From positions 12,714 through 18,309 of the forward strand of contig PLRZ01000655.1 of the NCBI GenBank assembly GCA_003164075.1: 5,596 bases of DNA, given 5' to 3'. Under the pieces are notes generated by a model, which was given only the letters and a program-made list of their open reading frames with translations, made no database searches and was not told the origin of the DNA. Position numbers and translations under genes: made by a program. Each line of letters begins with the position of its first letter. The stretch's first letter is position 1. This document shows, one piece after another, positions 5,207 through 5,596 of the stretch. Source of the stretch: Bryobacterales bacterium. GTDB lineage: Bacteria > Acidobacteriota > Terriglobia > Bryobacterales > Bryobacteraceae.

Positions 5207-5212
5207 ATTCTA
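5207..5212 (-). promoter_or_regulatory. Candidate -10 box (TAGAAT) of the nucleotidyltransferase module, leaderless geometry
   Basis: The minus strand reads TTAGAAT, then GTGGAC, then ATG. TAGAAT occupies -12 to -7 if transcription starts at the A of ATG 5200, which is the layout of leaderless genes. No clear -35 box is visible. GGAGG further upstream lies about 14 bases before the GTG and 20 before the ATG, too far to serve either well. Confidence 0.4.
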
Positions 5213-5258
5213 ACGCTCGAACCTCCATCCACGGGGGCTCCGCCGCGCGACGTTCAGG

Positions 5259-5312
5259 CTATTCGTACCGCAAAGCGATCAGGGGATGGACGCGCGTGGC
5301 GTGGGCGGCGGG
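5259..5312 (-). pseudogene. C-terminal scrap of an ADOP/MacB-type permease
   Basis: On the minus strand, the last seventeen codons before TAG at 5261-5259 read PAAHATRVHPLIALRYE. This closely resembles the usual end of the large acidobacterial permeases (PARRAxRVDPxxALRYE). Upstream in the same frame the sequence stops resembling the family within a few codons, so only the tail survives. The orientation is opposite to the core fragment at 3958-4401, so the two cannot be one simply interrupted gene unless an inversion occurred. The match is short and rests on a remembered consensus. Confidence 0.5.
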
Positions 5313-5596
5313 CGTTGAAGATCGATCCGATCGCGGCGCTCAGGAATGAGTAGGAAAGGCTGGTTCGCCACAGAGGCACGGAGGCATAGAGAAAAGACTA
5401 AGAAAGGGCTCCGTGCCTCTCCGGAAACTCCTCCGCAACTTGTTGACTTCTTTTGGCCGGTATTCGAAGATCCAGGCGTTTACCGGTACCAGTTCCCATC
5501 CCGGCAGCTTTGCGCCTCAGGTGGGGCAGGCGGTGCTCGCCTTCGCTCGATCCTATTCGAACAGCGGGCCTAATTCCAGAACTCCTGACGTCGTGG
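5313..5596. other. No recognisable gene; repeat-containing intergenic tail
   Basis: Apart from the inverted repeat at 5372-5420, nothing here is convincing. One plus frame stays open to the window edge (through about GRYSKIQAFTGTSSHPGSF near 5455) and could be the start of a gene beyond the window, but it has no start codon with a Shine-Dalgarno site and no family resemblance. The opposite minus frame holds in-frame stops at two places. Confidence 0.4.
5372..5420. repeat. 'cacagaggcac' type inverted repeat, 12-bp arms
   Basis: AGAGGCACGGAG (5372-5383) and CTCCGTGCCTCT (5409-5420) are exact reverse complements around a 25-base purine-rich loop. Sequences of the kind 'ccacagaggcacggaggcatagag' recur between genes in many bacterial genomes and give false small proteins containing TEARRHREK, as happens here on the plus strand. 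The element is non-coding and its origin is unclear. Confidence 0.65.

Noticed and set aside
5521..5530. GTGGGGCAGG identical to ten bases of the palindromic element's end
   Set aside because: No inverted partner or internal hairpins follow, so it is probably chance in GC-rich sequence or at best an untestable remnant.
5346..5573. Plus-strand frame beginning MSRKGWFATEARRHREK
   Set aside because: The TEARRHREK string is the known false translation of the 'cacagaggcac' repeat; there is no ribosome site or family match.
1..5596. CRISPR array, tRNA, rRNA or complete insertion sequence
   Set aside because: No regularly spaced direct repeats, no tRNA-like cloverleaf with T-loop motif, and no transposase frame were seen on either strand.

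Overview
The window looks like chromosomal DNA of an Acidobacteriota member, possibly a Solibacter/Bryobacter-type lineage. This is inferred from high GC, fragments of the large MacB/FtsX-like permease family that is expanded in that phylum, a carboxypeptidase-regulatory-plus-TPR exported protein, and the style of dispersed palindromic repeats. No rRNA, tRNA or other taxonomic marker is present, so the assignment is tentative.

Layout. All intact genes read on the minus strand. From right to left in transcription order: a small helical protein (about 5200-5015) overlaps by four bases a minimal-type nucleotidyltransferase (5018-4539). Then comes a scar region with a decayed permease core on the plus strand (about 3958-4401), abutted by a 71-bp multi-hairpin palindromic element (3887-3957). 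Next are a 60-residue ribbon-helix-helix protein (3834-3652), a GAF-ANTAR protein (3568-2819), an exported TPR protein (2701-1835), an exported Cys/His-motif protein (1785-1246) with a probable terminator behind it (1180-1218), and the N-terminal 327 residues of a class III PLP aminotransferase (982-1, cut by the window edge).

How the genes may work together. The TPR protein and the Cys/His protein are 49 bp apart, both start with GTG behind strong Shine-Dalgarno sites, both carry signal peptides, and a terminator-like hairpin follows the second, so they are probably one exported-protein operon. The GAF-ANTAR protein lies 117 bp upstream of them and is a candidate regulator by RNA antitermination, but I could not find a convincing two-hexaloop ANTAR target in that gap. 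The nucleotidyltransferase and its small partner look like a translationally coupled two-gene module. The enzyme has His where a metal-binding Asp is expected, and the pair lies between two permease remnants in opposite orientations. The right end (5313-5596) holds a 12-bp-stem inverted repeat of the 'cacagaggcac' type and no convincing gene.

The points most worth a second look are the nucleotidyltransferase module with its altered active site, the cloverleaf-like palindrome beside a broken permease, and two places where TAGAAT lies exactly six bases before an ATG, a geometry expected of leaderless transcripts.
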